64,000 nt of DNA from Cuspidothrix sp046080125 (GTDB lineage Bacteria > Cyanobacteriota > Cyanobacteriia > Cyanobacteriales > Nostocaceae): NCBI GenBank assembly GCA_046080125.1, contig JBJTTJ010000221.1, positions 1-64,000 on the forward strand, in the 5' to 3' direction. This document shows positions 17,894 to 26,609 of the stretch, in pieces. Position numbers and translations under genes: made by a program. Numbering within the stretch: position 1 is the first letter of the stretch; every line of letters starts with the position of its first letter. Under the pieces are notes generated by a model. It was not told the DNA's origin. It did no database searches and was given only the letters and a program-made list of their open reading frames with translations.

Positions 17894-20614
17894 CTATTGA
17901 TTTTGAGTTTTTTCTAAGCAAATTTTCACTTCTTTAGCCAGTATATTCACATTCGGTTCATCGAGGATAGAAATATGAGAACCAGGAATATAATTCATTT
18001 CTAGCTTACCAGTGATAATATCACCCCAGCCAAATGTCGGATCATATTTTACACCCACTCCACCAGTTCTATCTTCATCCCTGGTGCGAAAAAGAGTAAC
18101 CCTTCCAGAATATGGTTGAAACACATAATTACTCAGTGCGTATAAATGGGCGTTGTGGATGTCTGAATATTTATTAGTTTCCGGTAGTTTAAAAGTTGCC
18201 TCCATGAACTCGAAACATAGCTTCAAGTAATCATCGTAACTTTTTCGTAGACAATAATCAGCGTGTTTGTACCAACCCTTATATTTACGAGCAATATATT
18301 TAGGACCACGCTGATAGATATGATTAATGTGTATAGTAAGTCGCTGGATAAATGATAAACGCTGCTTATAACCAGGACGACAGGTATCTAACATGGCTAA
18401 AAATGCTATCTCTTGACCTTGATGATGCAATTGTTGGGCTATTTCGTATGCGATAACACCACCAAAGGAATAACCTACCATGAAATAAGGTCCTTGAGGT
18501 TGAACAGTGCGAATTTCTTGCAGATATTGAGCAGCTATATCTTCAACCCGCAGCAACGGTGGCAATTTCCCATCTAGTCCTTGGGGTTGCAGTCCATACA
18601 TGGGTTGTTCTAACCCTAGATATTTGGCCAAATGACGATAACATAATACTTCCCCCCCCAAAGGATGCAGCATAAATAATGGGGGTTTTGTCCCTTGGGT
18701 TTGAATTTCCACCAAATTCTTGGCGGTATTTACAAAAACCGTTTCTTGCTGAATAATTGCCGCAATAGTTTCTATGGTGGGAGATGACAATAAAAGAGCT
18801 AAAGGTAGTTTTTTGGTAAATTTACGTTCTATATCTGCAAATAACCGCATAGCTAATAAAGAATTTCCTCCTAATTCAAAGAAATCATCTTTAATACCAA
18901 TAGGTTTAACACCTAATAAATCTTCCCACATTTGAACTAATTGGTATTGTATATCATTTTGGGAATTAACAAGATCTTCACTGCTTTCTAGTTGGCTTAA
19001 ATTAAATGCTGGTAGTCCTTTTCGATCCAATTTACCATTGGGTGTTAATGGCAGGGCATCTAAAAAAATAAAGCCACTAGGAAGCATATATTCCGGTAAT
19101 TTATCTTGCAAAAATGTCCGTATTTGTTTAGTAGTTGGTGCTGGTTTTTGTTTGGCAACAAGATAAGCTATCAGACGTTTATTTTCGGTAGTATCTTCTG
19201 TAGGTATAACCACAGCTTCTTTGATATTCGTAATTTTCAGCAGTTCCATTTCAATTTCTGCTACTTCAATACGAAAGCCACGAATTTTTACCTGAAAGTC
19301 TTTTCTCCCTTTATGGATTAAACAACCATCGGGTTGAATACAACCTAAATCACCTGTGCGGTAAGTTCTTTTTTTACGATTTTGAATATCTGGTAAAAAT
19401 ACCGTTTTTGTTAGTTCTGGTTTTCCCCAATAACCGAGAGCTAAATATTCACTTCTGATCGCAATTTCGCCAATATTTCCATTTTCAACTTTTGCTCCAT
19501 TTTCATCTAAGAGAATAACTTCCATATCCTGCACTGGATAACCAATAGGTACAGCACTATTTTCAATTTTCGTCTTCTTATTAATAATGAAATTACAAAA
19601 AGTTCCCGCTTCAGTCGCTCCTAAACTAGCATATAAAATAGAATCAGCAGGAAAATATTTTTTGTAATTTTCTACATCTCTAACTAAGGTGGCTTCACCA
19701 CCTAATTTAACTAGGCGAATTTTAGGAAATTGTTCTGCACCTGTGAGAGTATCTACAAAATGTCTAAATAAAGTAGTAAAGGAATGATAAATAGTAATTT
19801 CTGACTCAATTAACCAATTCACTAAATTAGTTAATCCCTGTTCTTTTACATCAAATGAATAGAGACTAGCACCATTAAGCAAAGTATAGAAAATACATAA
19901 TAGTCCTCCCAATGCACTACAAGAATATAGGAAAACTACACGATCTTCAGGACTAATTAATAAGGTATTAGTATCATTCATGCAATAATGGAGGGAATTA
20001 CGATGATCGTGTAATACTCCTTTAGGTTTGCCAGTTGAACCACTGGTGTAAATTATATAAGCTGGTGTTTTTGGTGATATGTTAACAGTGGGATTTTTAC
20101 TGGAGTCATGGCTATTAATATTGTCTATATTAAATAATTGATAATTATTATTGACCAGTTTTTTAGCTAATTCTAAATGCCGATTGTTGGTAATAAATGC
20201 CACAGCTTGAGAATCTTCAATAATATAAGCAAGTCTGTCAATAGGAAAGGTGGGATCTAGAGGAACAAAGATTTTACCTGTTTTTAAAACTGCGAGAATG
20301 CTAGTAATGAAATTCGCACCTTTTTCTAGGAGTAATACTATAACTTCTTGTTTGTTACCACGTTGGGAAATAATGGCATTTGCTAAACGATTAGTATTTT
20401 GATTGAGTTGGGTATAGGTCAGGGTTTGCTGATGGGTTTTGATAGCAATTGCATGAGGATATTTATTAACTTGCTGTTCAAATCTGCTAGGTATAGACTG
20501 TTCAATAGCTGATTGAGGAAAGTCTATAAAACCTGTTGGTGGGGTAATTAAACGATTGCCAACAAATTTTTCTTTTAATATGGTGTTAGGAAGCAATTGA
20601 TAAATATTAGGCAT
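17894..20614 (-). CDS. Stand-alone NRPS-like synthetase, adenylation-carrier-thioesterase (A-T-TE)
   Basis: A 906-residue three-domain enzyme. The adenylation domain (about 35-540) has A1 LTYTQLNQ, A3 YIIYTSGSTGKPKGV (186-200), A5 LGATEAGT, A7 YRTGDLG, A8 GRKDFQVKIRGFRIE and A10 LTPNGKLDRKGLP with its catalytic Lys. The carrier protein has DDFFELGGNSLLAMRL with Ser585 for phosphopantetheine. The C-terminal thioesterase has GYSFGG with Ser716. There is no condensation domain. In core A4 the usual FD(x)S reads YSCSALGG, so the Asp that anchors alpha-amino groups is a Ser. This suggests a substrate without an alpha-amine, for example an aryl or keto acid, as in fungal A-T-TE quinone synthetases. 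That is inference. No tailoring genes are adjacent. A phosphopantetheinyl transferase is needed in trans. Confidence 0.85.
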   Translation of the reverse strand: MPNIYQLLPNTILKEKFVGNRLITPPTGFIDFPQSAIEQSIPSRFEQQVNKYPHAIAIKTHQQTLTYTQLNQNTNRLANAIISQRGNKQEVIVLLLEKGANFITSILAVLKTGKIFVPLDPTFPIDRLAYIIEDSQAVAFITNNRHLELAKKLVNNNYQLFNIDNINSHDSSKNPTVNISPKTPAYIIYTSGSTGKPKGVLHDHRNSLHYCMNDTNTLLISPEDRVVFLYSCSALGGLLCIFYTLLNGASLYSFDVKEQGLTNLVNWLIESEITIYHSFTTLFRHFVDTLTGAEQFPKIRLVKLGGEATLVRDVENYKKYFPADSILYASLGATEAGTFCNFIINKKTKIENSAVPIGYPVQDMEVILLDENGAKVENGNIGEIAIRSEYLALGYWGKPELTKTVFLPDIQNRKKRTYRTGDLGCIQPDGCLIHKGRKDFQVKIRGFRIEVAEIEMELLKITNIKEAVVIPTEDTTENKRLIAYLVAKQKPAPTTKQIRTFLQDKLPEYMLPSGFIFLDALPLTPNGKLDRKGLPAFNLSQLESSEDLVNSQNDIQYQLVQMWEDLLGVKPIGIKDDFFELGGNSLLAMRLFADIERKFTKKLPLALLLSSPTIETIAAIIQQETVFVNTAKNLVEIQTQGTKPPLFMLHPLGGEVLCYRHLAKYLGLEQPMYGLQPQGLDGKLPPLLRVEDIAAQYLQEIRTVQPQGPYFMVGYSFGGVIAYEIAQQLHHQGQEIAFLAMLDTCRPGYKQRLSFIQRLTIHINHIYQRGPKYIARKYKGWYKHADYCLRKSYDDYLKLCFEFMEATFKLPETNKYSDIHNAHLYALSNYVFQPYSGRVTLFRTRDEDRTGGVGVKYDPTFGWGDIITGKLEMNYIPGSHISILDEPNVNILAKEVKICLEKTQNQ

Positions 20615-21016
20615 TGATATGAGACTCCTAGTTAGATGAATATAGTCTGTGAATTCTTGAACGAATCACCAATATGGAGATTTCTTTATAGTTCTGTGGT
20701 TTCCTTTGGTTTTATCAATGATGTGCATTTATAACAATCAATGTTATACTAGGTCATAGTTATCTGCTCGTTTTGAAAACAACTTTCATAAAATCTTTAT
20801 TCATACTTTAAAACTGATATCATAGATAACAGAATTAAAAGTCTTTTGGTGCATGGATTTTTAGGTAAATTTTGGACCAACTCAAATATATATTTGTATA
20901 TGTAATAACTAAATTGAGGTAAAAATTCAGAATGCGTAATTTTATCAATATAGTAAAGTGTGTTAACAATACACACTCTAAAATAATACTGCATTTATAA
21001 AATAAAATTCTAGTTC

Positions 21017-21050
21017 GTAGTGAGGGATTTATCCCTCATATTCAAACTTT
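21017..21050. repeat. GTAGTGAGG-type hairpin, short form
   Basis: GTAGTGAGGGATTTATCCCT then CATATTCAAACTTT. The hairpin arms are GAGGGAT / ATCCCTC. The longer form at 62702-62747 has the same GTAGTGAGG start and AAACTTT following, so this is a recurring element. Confidence 0.65.
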
Positions 21051-21143
21051 CATTCACTCTATGGAAAAATCACGAATAATTTGATCAATTTCTGCTATCA
21101 TTCGTAATATTTATGTTACTTTTGTGTGAGATTTAAAACTTAA

Positions 21144-21172
21144 ATCCCCGACTTCTTAAAGAAATCGAGGAT
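21144..21172. repeat. ATCCCCGACTTCTT palindrome
   Basis: Imperfect palindrome with arms ATCCCCGACTTCTT / AAGAAATCGAGGAT, 28 bases past the pgi stop codon. It belongs to the CCCGACTTC family also seen at 30121, 53148 and 55609. It may assist pgi transcription termination. Confidence 0.65.
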
Positions 21173-21199
21173 ATAAAAACCAAGATAATCAATTGTTTT

Positions 21200-22786
21200 T
21201 TAACCGAGGGAAACAGTTAAATTTCCTGGTTTTGCTAAATCTCCTGTTAGGATGACACCGCGATTGTTAGCATGAAGATGACGCAAGATTTTGTAAATTG
21301 CTTCGACTTGTTCTGAAGCTCCAGCTTGATCAGCAATTTCACTAATCGAAAGTGCTTTATTGGCTTTTTGTAGAACTTCTAAAACCCGTTTTTGTAAACC
21401 GAGAATTGCGGATGCAGCTTTTTTACCAGCTTCCACACCTGGTTGGTGATAAGCATTGATATTTACTAAACTGGCATATAAACCTACGGCTCTTTCATAC
21501 AATGCAATTAATGCGCCAACTGTGCGGGCATTGACTTGAGGAATAGTGACAGTGATAGAATCTCGGTTATTTTCGTACAATGCTTGACGAGTTCCTAATA
21601 GGAAACCGGAGAGATAATCACCAGAAGTCACTCCGGGATCAACTTCTGGGGATTCTCCTTGACGATCTTCTAAAACTTCAATTAAGGTAGCAAAGAAATT
21701 AGGTACGCCTTCCCGTAACTGTTGGACATAGGCGTGTTGGTCGGTTGAACCTTTGTTACCGTAAACAGCAATACCTTGACAAACGGTTTTGCCATCTAAA
21801 TCTTTTTCTTTACCTAAGGATTCCATGACCAGTTGTTGCAAATAGCGACTAAATAGCAATAAGCTGTCTTTGTAGGGTAAGACAACCATGTCTTTTTCAC
21901 CTTTGCCATTACCGGAGAAATACCAAGCCAAAGCTAATAGGGCGGCGGGGTTGTTTTTGATGTTGGGGACGCGGGTGGCATCATCCATCTCTTTTGCCCC
22001 AGATAGCATGGCACGGACATCAATGCCTTGTAATGCCGCAGGTACTAGCCCTACAGCAGACATTTCGGAGGTACGTCCACCTACCCAGTCATACATGGGG
22101 AAAGTTGTTAACCAACCTTCAGATTTGGCGATTTGATCGAGGTTGCTATTGGTGCTGGTAATGGCAACTGCATATTTAGCAAAGTCTAAATTTTGGGCTG
22201 TGTAGGCTTGTTTGACTTCGATCATACCGTTGCGCGGTTCGGGAGTACCGCCAGATTTGGAAATTACTAATACCAAGGTGGTAGCTAGTTTATTTCCCAC
22301 TTGGGATAACACCCGGTCAATGCCGGCGGGGTCGGAATTGTCAATAAAGTGGATTTGTAGGGAGGCCGAGTCTGGAGAGAGGGCTTGAGCAACAAATTGT
22401 GGCCCTAAAGCAGAACCACCGATACCAATGGAGATGATATCTGTAAAGCGGCTTTCTTTGGGGGGATAAATTGCGCCGGTGTGTACTTGGTCGGCAAAAG
22501 TTTCGATTTGTTCTAAGGTTTGAACTATTTCTTGGGTTAGTTCGGGCGTGGGGGCTAGGTCTGGATTTCGCAACCAGTAATGTCCTACCATGCGGTTTTC
22601 ATCGGGATTGGCGATCGCACCTTTTTCCAAGGCTACCATATCCGCAAACGCCTGATCAAATCTAGACTGCAACGATTCCACGAAAGGGCTATCAAACCGC
22701 ATCCGGCTGATATCTAGATACAGTCCTAATCCCTCGTGGTAATATAACCAATCTTGGTATCGTTGCCAAAGTTCCTTAGCATCCAT
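21200..22786 (-). CDS. pgi: Glucose-6-phosphate isomerase
   Basis: A 528-residue isomerase interconverting glucose-6-phosphate and fructose-6-phosphate, used in glycolysis, the oxidative pentose phosphate pathway and glycogen turnover. The SIS-fold phosphate site is visible as DIISIGIGGSALGPQFV and VLVISKSGGTPEPRN. The catalytic Glu lies in the SMYDWVGGRTSE-type segment, read here as FPMYDWVGGRTSEMSAVG. The C-terminal YHQPGVEAGKKAA carries the conserved His/Lys region. Length fits the cyanobacterial form, which carries an extra C-terminal winged-helix-like tail (VLEVLQKANKALSISEIADQ). A short unannotated frame ends 12 bases upstream on the same strand. Confidence 0.96.
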   Translation of the reverse strand: MDAKELWQRYQDWLYYHEGLGLYLDISRMRFDSPFVESLQSRFDQAFADMVALEKGAIANPDENRMVGHYWLRNPDLAPTPELTQEIVQTLEQIETFADQVHTGAIYPPKESRFTDIISIGIGGSALGPQFVAQALSPDSASLQIHFIDNSDPAGIDRVLSQVGNKLATTLVLVISKSGGTPEPRNGMIEVKQAYTAQNLDFAKYAVAITSTNSNLDQIAKSEGWLTTFPMYDWVGGRTSEMSAVGLVPAALQGIDVRAMLSGAKEMDDATRVPNIKNNPAALLALAWYFSGNGKGEKDMVVLPYKDSLLLFSRYLQQLVMESLGKEKDLDGKTVCQGIAVYGNKGSTDQHAYVQQLREGVPNFFATLIEVLEDRQGESPEVDPGVTSGDYLSGFLLGTRQALYENNRDSITVTIPQVNARTVGALIALYERAVGLYASLVNINAYHQPGVEAGKKAASAILGLQKRVLEVLQKANKALSISEIADQAGASEQVEAIYKILRHLHANNRGVILTGDLAKPGNLTVSLG

Positions 22787-22798
22787 AAGAGGGAATTC

Positions 22799-22972
22799 TC
22801 AAATATGTTGATCAAACTCCAGTTTAATGTATGGTTTTGGCGATCCCTGCTTTGCCTGATACAGTTTTTGACACTCTCTAATTTCAGACCGGTATTTGGG
22901 CGTTAGGCGGTGATAAGGATTGTTAATTTTTCTTATCTTTTCTTCATCCAGTTGTGTATCTGCTTCTGTGAC
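22799..22972 (-). pseudogene. Small protein-like open frame upstream of pgi lacking a start codon
   Basis: A 57-codon open frame, bounded by TGA on both sides, that reads like real protein: ADTQLDEEKIRKINNPYHRL, then TPKYRSEIRECQKLYQ, and a PKPYIKLEFDQHI end. It has no ATG, GTG or TTG in frame. An ATG sits at 22979 in another frame (offset 1), so a single-base indel would restore a start. It may be a small gene broken by frameshift, a sequencing error, or a gene using a rare start. The function is unknown. Confidence 0.35.
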
Positions 22973-23055
22973 TCACCATGAGTTCACGTCAACACTTGAC
23001 AATAAGGTAGACTACATTTTATTCCCTTGCATTTTTAGAATCATCACCGACCAAT

Positions 23056-24189
23056 ATGATTGAATATCTCATTTTTCTGGCTATTTCTACTGCTATTTTC
23101 GCATTATTTGCACTGGGACTCAATCTCCAATGGGGTTTTACGGGTTTAATTAATTTTGGACATATCGCTTTCATGACTTTAGGCGCTTATACAACAGTAT
23201 TATTAAGTTTGAAAGGTGTACCTTTATTATTATCAGCTTTGATAGGAGGATTTGTCGCTGCTATATTAGGTTTAATAATTGGGTTGGCAACTTTGCGCTT
23301 AAGAGAAGATTATTTATCAATTGTCACTATTGGTACGGGAGAATTAATTCGCTTAATAGTCAATAATCAGGATTTACCTGTAGGTAATACCTGGATATCG
23401 GGATCTTTCGGTGTACAAAGTTATGTAATCCCCCTATCAAGCACTCCCAATTTATTTGTGGGTGGTGTAATGATCGGGATTCTCAGTTTATTAACAGGAA
23501 TAACCTTATTTTCTCTCTGGGGTTGGGTACAAACTGCTCGAATTTATGCCCATGATCATACCCTTAGAAATGGAAGTAGGCAACAGGAATTTATGTCTCG
23601 GTTAATCGTAGGAATTGCTTTAGGATTATTGGCTATAGCCATCTATATTTCTGGTGTAGTAGGATTGTACAATTACAATCCCAAGGCGGGTTTAATGCTG
23701 TTGTCCTTATTATTTTTAGCCTTTGTATTTTGGCGATTAGAAATTTTAGTGCGATCGCCTTGGGGCAGAGTGTTAAAATCTATCCGTGAAGATGAAGAAA
23801 TTCCTAAAGCCCTAGGAAAAAACGTCTTTTCCTATAAACTACAATCTTTAATGTTAGGGGGGGCAATCGCTGGTATAGCTGGGGCATTTTTTGCCTGGCA
23901 ACTAGCAGCAATCTACCCCGACAACTTTCAACCACAACTTACCTTCGATGCCTGGATTATGGTAATTCTAGGTGGTTCAGGGAATAATATGGGAAGTATT
24001 TTAGGTGCGGTTATCTACTTTGCCTACGATGCCCTCACTAGAGAATTTTTACCAAAAATTGTTCCCCTAGATGTGGAACGGATTGGCGCTTTTCGGATCA
24101 TGTTTATCGGTTTACTATTGATGGTCTTGATGATTTGGCGACCTCAAGGTATCTTAGGGAAAAAGGAGGAACTTACTCTTGGTAAATAA
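23056..24189 (+). CDS. livM: Branched-chain/neutral amino acid ABC transporter permease (LivM family, NatC-like)
   Basis: A 377-residue inner-membrane permease of the LivM group. The N-terminal helix region includes LGLNLQWGFTGLINFGHIAFM, the signature of LivM/LivH proteins. The cytoplasmic coupling loop is present as RSPWGRVLKSIREDEEIPKALGKNVFSYKL. The C-terminus ends in MIWRPQGILGKKEEL. About nine hydrophobic helices are evident. It overlaps the following ATPase gene by 11 bases, so the two are translationally coupled. The size and the long central loop resemble NatC of the cyanobacterial N-I neutral amino acid system. UrtC of the urea system is the alternative. The binding protein and the other subunits are not in the window. 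Confidence 0.87.
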   Translation: MIEYLIFLAISTAIFALFALGLNLQWGFTGLINFGHIAFMTLGAYTTVLLSLKGVPLLLSALIGGFVAAILGLIIGLATLRLREDYLSIVTIGTGELIRLIVNNQDLPVGNTWISGSFGVQSYVIPLSSTPNLFVGGVMIGILSLLTGITLFSLWGWVQTARIYAHDHTLRNGSRQQEFMSRLIVGIALGLLAIAIYISGVVGLYNYNPKAGLMLLSLLFLAFVFWRLEILVRSPWGRVLKSIREDEEIPKALGKNVFSYKLQSLMLGGAIAGIAGAFFAWQLAAIYPDNFQPQLTFDAWIMVILGGSGNNMGSILGAVIYFAYDALTREFLPKIVPLDVERIGAFRIMFIGLLLMVLMIWRPQGILGKKEELTLGK

Positions 24190-24967
24190 TATCAAATCAT
24201 CCAAACTACCCCTATTGGCTGCTACTGGACTTTGTAAAAATTTCGGCGGGATTAAAGCAGTTCAAGAAGCTAATATCGAAGTCATTAAAGGTAGTATTAC
24301 TGGGTTAATTGGTCCTAATGGTGCTGGTAAAACTACCTTATTTAATTTACTCTCTAATTTTATCCGTCCAGATAAAGGTCGAGTCATCTTTGATGGTGAA
24401 CCAATTCATCAGTTACAACCATACCAAATCGCCCAACAAGGACTAGTAAGAACTTTCCAAGTCGCCCGGACATTATCGAAATTATCAGTATTAGAAAATA
24501 TGTTACTGGGAGCACAAAAACAAACCGGGGAAAACTTCTGGCAAGCACAACTTCAAACCCATATTGTCGCTAAAGAAGAAAGGCAATTAAAAGAACAGGC
24601 CATGTTTCTATTAGAATCCGTAGGCCTGGACAAAAAGGCCGCTGATTATGCAGGCGGTTTATCTGGAGGACAACGGAAACTTTTAGAAATTGGCCGGGCA
24701 TTGATGACTAATCCTAAGTTAATATTGTTAGATGAACCCGCCGCTGGTGTTAATCCTAAGTTAATTGACGAAATAAGCGATCGCATTTTATCTTGGAATC
24801 GTAACGACAAGATGACATTTTTAATTATTGAACATAACATGGATGTAGTTATGTCCCTATGTGATACAGTTTGGGTATTAGCTGAAGGCAAAAACTTGGC
24901 CGTGGGTACACCTACAGAAATCCAAAATAATGTTAAGGTTTTAGAAGCCTATTTAGGACTACAATAG
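24179..24967 (+). CDS. livG: Branched-chain/neutral amino acid ABC transporter ATPase (LivG family, NatA-like)
   Basis: A 262-residue ATP-binding subunit. Walker A is GPNGAGKTTLFNLL, followed by the Q-loop (VRTFQVARTL), the signature YAGGLSGGQRKLLEIGRAL, Walker B LILLDEPAAGVNPKL and the switch His in FLIIEHNMDVV. The LivG-type insertion between Q-loop and signature is present. The frame opens with TTG at 24179, inside the end of livM, with GGAGG 11 bases upstream. It energises the permease encoded just before it. The paired ATPase (LivF/NatE) is not adjacent, as is common where these genes are scattered in cyanobacteria. Confidence 0.88.
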   Translation: MVNNIKSSKLPLLAATGLCKNFGGIKAVQEANIEVIKGSITGLIGPNGAGKTTLFNLLSNFIRPDKGRVIFDGEPIHQLQPYQIAQQGLVRTFQVARTLSKLSVLENMLLGAQKQTGENFWQAQLQTHIVAKEERQLKEQAMFLLESVGLDKKAADYAGGLSGGQRKLLEIGRALMTNPKLILLDEPAAGVNPKLIDEISDRILSWNRNDKMTFLIIEHNMDVVMSLCDTVWVLAEGKNLAVGTPTEIQNNVKVLEAYLGLQ

Positions 24968-25048
24968 TAGGGATTCAACACTGCTAAATCCAATCATAAA
25001 GAACACTTTTATCCTCTCTGTCACCCGTCCCCTATTGTCTACCCCCCT

Positions 25049-26410
25049 GTGAGTAACCGTAATCTACAAAACACACATTTAAACCGCGCTCGTGCTAGTC
25101 TCAGACAAGCATTATCTTGGTACGGACACCTCCGTAAATCGGCACAACTAGCAGCAAATCCACAATTAGCAGCTTTACTTAAACCAGAAATAGAAACCTT
25201 AACTGCTACACTCAGTAAATTAGATACTAATGTAATTAGAATTGCCGCTTTTGGTATAGTTAGTCGCGGCAAATCAGCAGTCCTAAATTCACTTTTGGGA
25301 GAAAAAATTCTGCAAACAGGTCCATTAAATGGTGTCACTCAATGGCCACGTTCTGTACGCTGGAAACCAGGTGATAAGGTATTGGTTGAACTAATTGATA
25401 CCCCCGGTTTAGATGAAATTGAAGGCGATTCACGGGCGCAAATGGCACGGGATGTAGCGCGTCAAGCTGATTTAATCTTATTTGTAGTTTCTGGAGATAT
25501 TACTAGAACGGAATATCAAGGATTATTGGAATTACGTCAAGCACAAAAACCTTTAATTTTAGTATTTAATAAAATTGATTTATATCCAGATACAGATAGA
25601 AATACAATTTACAAAAATCTCCAACAATTGGGGGCAGGAAATTTACAAAATAAGCCCTTATTACCTGATGAAATTGTGATGATATCTGCTGAACCTGCCC
25701 CAGTGCAGGTTAAGGTGGAATATGCCGATGGTACTATTAATTATGAATGGGAAACACCACTACCACAGGTGGAGGAACTAAAACAAACAATATTGAATAT
25801 CTTAAATAGAGAAGGACGACCTCTTTTAGCTTTAAATGCACTTATTCAAGCTAGGGAATCAGAACAAAATATCGCCCAAAAAACCGTTGATATCCGGGAA
25901 AAAGAAGCAGAAGATATGATTTGGAAGTTTAGCCAATATAAAGCGATCGCTATTGCTTTAAATCCCATTGCTTTTTTAGATATAATTGGTGGTTTAATTA
26001 CAGATTTAGCCTTAATTCGGGCTTTAGCTAAATTATATGGTTTACCAATGACTAGCTATGAAGCTAGTAAATTATTAAAAAAAATCTTATTCAGTTCCGG
26101 TGGGTTATTATTAAGCGAAATCGGCAGCAGTTTCATATTAGGATTAGGTAAAAGTACCGCAGCGATCGCCAGTGGCGATAATCCGGTTAATATTACTACT
26201 TTTGCTAGTAGTGCTATTATCCAAGCTGGAATTGCCGGTTATGGTGCTTATATAGTTGGTAAATCCGCAAAACTATATCTGGAAAAAGGCTGCACTTGGG
26301 GACAGCTAGGATCTAATACCGTCATTCAGGAGATCCTATCACAAGTTGATAAAAATACTATTTTATATCGTCTACAGCAGGAATTAGGCGGTAATTTTGG
26401 TGAGGTGTAA
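25049..26410 (+). CDS. Era-like GTPase with DUF697 domain
   Basis: A 453-residue GTPase starting at GTG. The G domain has a P-loop GIVSRGKS (69-76), G3 LIDTPGLDE and G4 FNKIDLY, with FVVSGDIT between. The C-terminal third is DUF697-like and hydrophobic (IALNPIAFLDIIGGLITDLA, then an amphipathic KLYGLPMTSYEASKLLKKIL and two more hydrophobic stretches), suggesting membrane attachment. An N-terminal helical region precedes the G domain. A paralogue with two N-terminal membrane helices is at 57195. The biological role of these GTPases is not established to my knowledge. It stands 81 bases after livG. Confidence 0.82.
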   Translation: MSNRNLQNTHLNRARASLRQALSWYGHLRKSAQLAANPQLAALLKPEIETLTATLSKLDTNVIRIAAFGIVSRGKSAVLNSLLGEKILQTGPLNGVTQWPRSVRWKPGDKVLVELIDTPGLDEIEGDSRAQMARDVARQADLILFVVSGDITRTEYQGLLELRQAQKPLILVFNKIDLYPDTDRNTIYKNLQQLGAGNLQNKPLLPDEIVMISAEPAPVQVKVEYADGTINYEWETPLPQVEELKQTILNILNREGRPLLALNALIQARESEQNIAQKTVDIREKEAEDMIWKFSQYKAIAIALNPIAFLDIIGGLITDLALIRALAKLYGLPMTSYEASKLLKKILFSSGGLLLSEIGSSFILGLGKSTAAIASGDNPVNITTFASSAIIQAGIAGYGAYIVGKSAKLYLEKGCTWGQLGSNTVIQEILSQVDKNTILYRLQQELGGNFGEV

Positions 26411-26503
26411 AATTGCCTTGGTAGGGATTTATCAATGCCAAATCCTAAATAAATTCCCACTCCCGAATTCCTGTAATCAATTTATAATTTATGGTGACAA
26501 TTA

Positions 26504-26609
26504 ATATAGCCTTTCCCAGTCTCATGAGGTACACCCTAATTTATTTACTGTCCCCTGTTCCCTAAAACTAAAAAACTCTGTACCCCACGCTTCTTGGTAA
26601 ATGCTATAT
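26504..26609. mobile_element. MITE-like element with ATATAGC... ends, abutting tlyA
   Basis: About 106 bases bounded by imperfect inverted repeats of about 30 bases: ATATAGCCTTTCCCAGT...GAGGTAC on the left and GTACCCCACGCTTCTTGG...GCTATAT on the right. A matching single end (ATATAGCATTTCCTGGTAGG) occurs at 39266. The last base coincides with the first base of the tlyA stop triplet, so insertion may have set that stop codon. There is no coding content inside. Confidence 0.65.

Larger units (their letters stand above)
20615..21199. other. Long AT-rich intergenic region with two repeats
   Basis: About 585 bases upstream of the A-T-TE gene and downstream of pgi. It must hold the synthetase promoter. 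It contains a GTAGTGAGG-type hairpin (21017-21050) and a CCCCGACTTC hairpin (21144-21172). The only sizeable open frame (65 codons, minus strand at 20797-20994) is AT-driven and unconvincing. Confidence 0.5.

Noticed and set aside
20797..20994. 65-codon minus-strand frame upstream of the A-T-TE gene
   Set aside because: Composition is AT-driven (Tyr, Ile, Leu, Phe), with no motif or ribosome site. It lies in repeat-rich intergenic DNA.
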